Positions 7,497 through 8,255 of a DNA stretch of 8,255 nt are shown here, in pieces. Position numbers and translations under genes: made by a program. The stretch's first letter is position 1. Every line of letters begins with the position of its first letter. Origin of the DNA: JBDHRG01 sp039807445 (lineage in GTDB: Bacteria; Pseudomonadota; Gammaproteobacteria; Competibacterales; Competibacteraceae); contig JBDHRG010000166.1 of NCBI GenBank assembly GCA_039807445.1, forward strand, positions 1 through 8,255, read 5' to 3'. The notes under the pieces were generated by a model. That model worked only from the letters and a program-made list of their open reading frames with translations. It had not been told where the DNA came from and ran no database searches.

Positions 7497-7512
7497 TTGC
7501 AAAACTTTACAA
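7497..7512. promoter_or_regulatory. AT-rich imperfect palindrome upstream of the hypothetical gene
   Basis: TTGCAAAACTTTACAA matches its own reverse complement at six of eight base pairs. It lies in the AT-richest part of the gap between prfC and the hypothetical gene and may be an operator or part of its promoter. No clear -35/-10 pair was found on the - strand around it. Confidence 0.25.
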
Positions 7513-7518
7513 GCCGCT

Positions 7519-7535
7519 AAAAACAGGTGGACCTG
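7519..7535 (-). terminator. Short intrinsic terminator after prfC
   Basis: On the - strand CAGGTCCACCTG (complement of 7524-7535) forms a small hairpin of 4-5 base pairs and is followed directly by TTTTT (complement of 7519-7523). It starts 16 bases after the prfC stop codon. The stem is short for an intrinsic terminator, so efficiency may be low, but stem followed by U-tract is in the right order. Confidence 0.5.
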
Positions 7536-7550
7536 CACCCCCGGCGCACG

Positions 7551-8255
7551 TTAGCGCGCGGCGTGCTCGCGCGTCGCCGAGAAACGCAGCTCGGGCCAGC
7601 GCTCCTGCGTCAGCTGCAGATTGACCCGGCTCGGTGCGATGTAGACCAGCTCGCCGTGGTGATCGACCGCCAGGTTGTCGAAGGCCTTGCGGCGGAACTC
7701 CTCGAAGCGCTTCGAATCGGCGCAGCTCACCCAGCGCGCGGTGTTGACGTTGACCGCCTCGAACAGACAATCGACGTTGTACTCGCTCTTGAGCCGGTAG
7801 GCGGCGACGTCGAACTGCAGCGTGCCGACCGCACCCAGGATCAGGTCGTTCGAGTTCAACGGCTTGAACAGCTGCGTCGCACCCTCTTCGCACAGCTGCT
7901 CGAGCCCCTTCAGCAACTGCTTCGACTTCAGCGGATCGCGCAGCCGCGCGCGGCGGAACAGCTCGGGTGCGAAGTCGGGGACGCCGGTGAAGGCGAGCGT
8001 CTCGCCCTCGGTGAAGGTGTCGCCGATGCGGATCGTGCCGTGGTTGTGCAGACCGATGATGTCGCCCGGATACGCCTCTTCGACGTGCTCGCGTTCGCTG
8101 GCCATGAACGTCAGCGCATCGGCGATCTTGACGTCGCGCTCCAGGCGCACGTGGCGGGCCTTCATGCCCTGGCGCCACACGCCCGAGCACACGCGCAGGA
8201 AGGCGATGCGGTCGCGGTGCTGCGGGTCCATGTTCGCCTGGATCTTGAACACGAA
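7551..8255 (-). CDS. prfC: Peptide chain release factor 3 (RF3), C-terminal part
   Basis: RF3 is the translational GTPase that recycles RF1 and RF2 from the ribosome after peptide release. Only the C-terminal 234 residues are inside the window, compared with about 530 in full-length RF3, so the GTP-binding domain lies beyond the right edge. The visible part begins FVFKIQANMDPQHRDRIAF, in the beta-barrel domain II. It continues through EEAYPGDIIGLHNHGTIRIG and FAPELFRRARLRDPLKSKQL, then into domain III with ILGAVGTLQFDVAAYRLKSE and FEAVNVNTARWV. All of these are typical of RF3 and distinguish it from EF-G. The protein ends EHAAR at a TAA (7551-7553). A GTG at 8250-8252 is only an internal valine, not a start, because the frame stays open with RF3-like residues to the window edge. 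A small hairpin with a U-tract follows the stop codon. Confidence 0.97.
   Translation of the reverse strand, partial: FVFKIQANMDPQHRDRIAFLRVCSGVWRQGMKARHVRLERDVKIADALTFMASEREHVEEAYPGDIIGLHNHGTIRIGDTFTEGETLAFTGVPDFAPELFRRARLRDPLKSKQLLKGLEQLCEEGATQLFKPLNSNDLILGAVGTLQFDVAAYRLKSEYNVDCLFEAVNVNTARWVSCADSKRFEEFRRKAFDNLAVDHHGELVYIAPSRVNLQLTQERWPELRFSATREHAAR

Noticed and set aside
8250..8252. GTG as the start of a short RF3-like gene
   Set aside because: The frame continues open to the window edge with RF3 residues (FV before FKIQ), so the gene is cut by the window, not truncated.

Overview
This GC-rich window (high third-position G/C throughout) looks chromosomal and proteobacterial, most likely betaproteobacterial. 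That lean rests on the combination of a DUF2970 protein, a PEP-CTERM protein with a sigma-54-type promoter, and proteobacterial-type valS and prfC. A high-GC gammaproteobacterium cannot be excluded, since DUF2333 proteins are also common there. I see no insertion sequence, phage gene, tRNA, rRNA or CRISPR array, and no stretch longer than 300 bases without a gene. Bases 1-99 are very GC-rich and hold nothing I can assign.

The left block is on the + strand. valS (141-2936, complete valyl-tRNA synthetase) follows a TATACT -10 element. Next come a single-pass membrane protein of the uncharacterised DUF2333 family (3067-4137, GTG start) and a YdjM-type membrane-bound metal-dependent hydrolase (4242-4994). 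The gap before the YdjM-like gene is filled almost to its start codon by a cluster of short GGCACGAG-type direct and inverted repeats. One exact copy of the same 11-mer also sits just after the valS stop.

The last + strand gene (5152-5691) encodes a secreted CHRD-domain protein with a C-terminal PEP-CTERM sorting signal. Upstream of it is a well-spaced -24/-12 sigma-54 promoter candidate at 5071-5086, a leader hairpin and a strong AGGAGG ribosome binding site. This is the most interesting part of the window, because PEP-CTERM genes in exopolysaccharide-forming, floc-forming bacteria are known to be controlled by PrsK/PrsR with RpoN. No exosortase, prsK or prsR lies in the window.

The right block is on the - strand and converges on the CHRD gene at a shared stem-loop (5701-5731). 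In transcription order it contains the C-terminal part of prfC (peptide chain release factor 3, running off the right edge), a 136-residue protein I do not recognise, a 3-hydroxyisobutyrate dehydrogenase/tartronate semialdehyde reductase family oxidoreductase, and a small DUF2970 membrane protein. A 19-bp perfect terminator-like stem separates the unknown gene from the oxidoreductase. The latter is therefore probably a separate unit with DUF2970, which follows 33 bases behind it. Overall the window is mostly ordinary chromosome. I did not find a convincing new multi-gene system.
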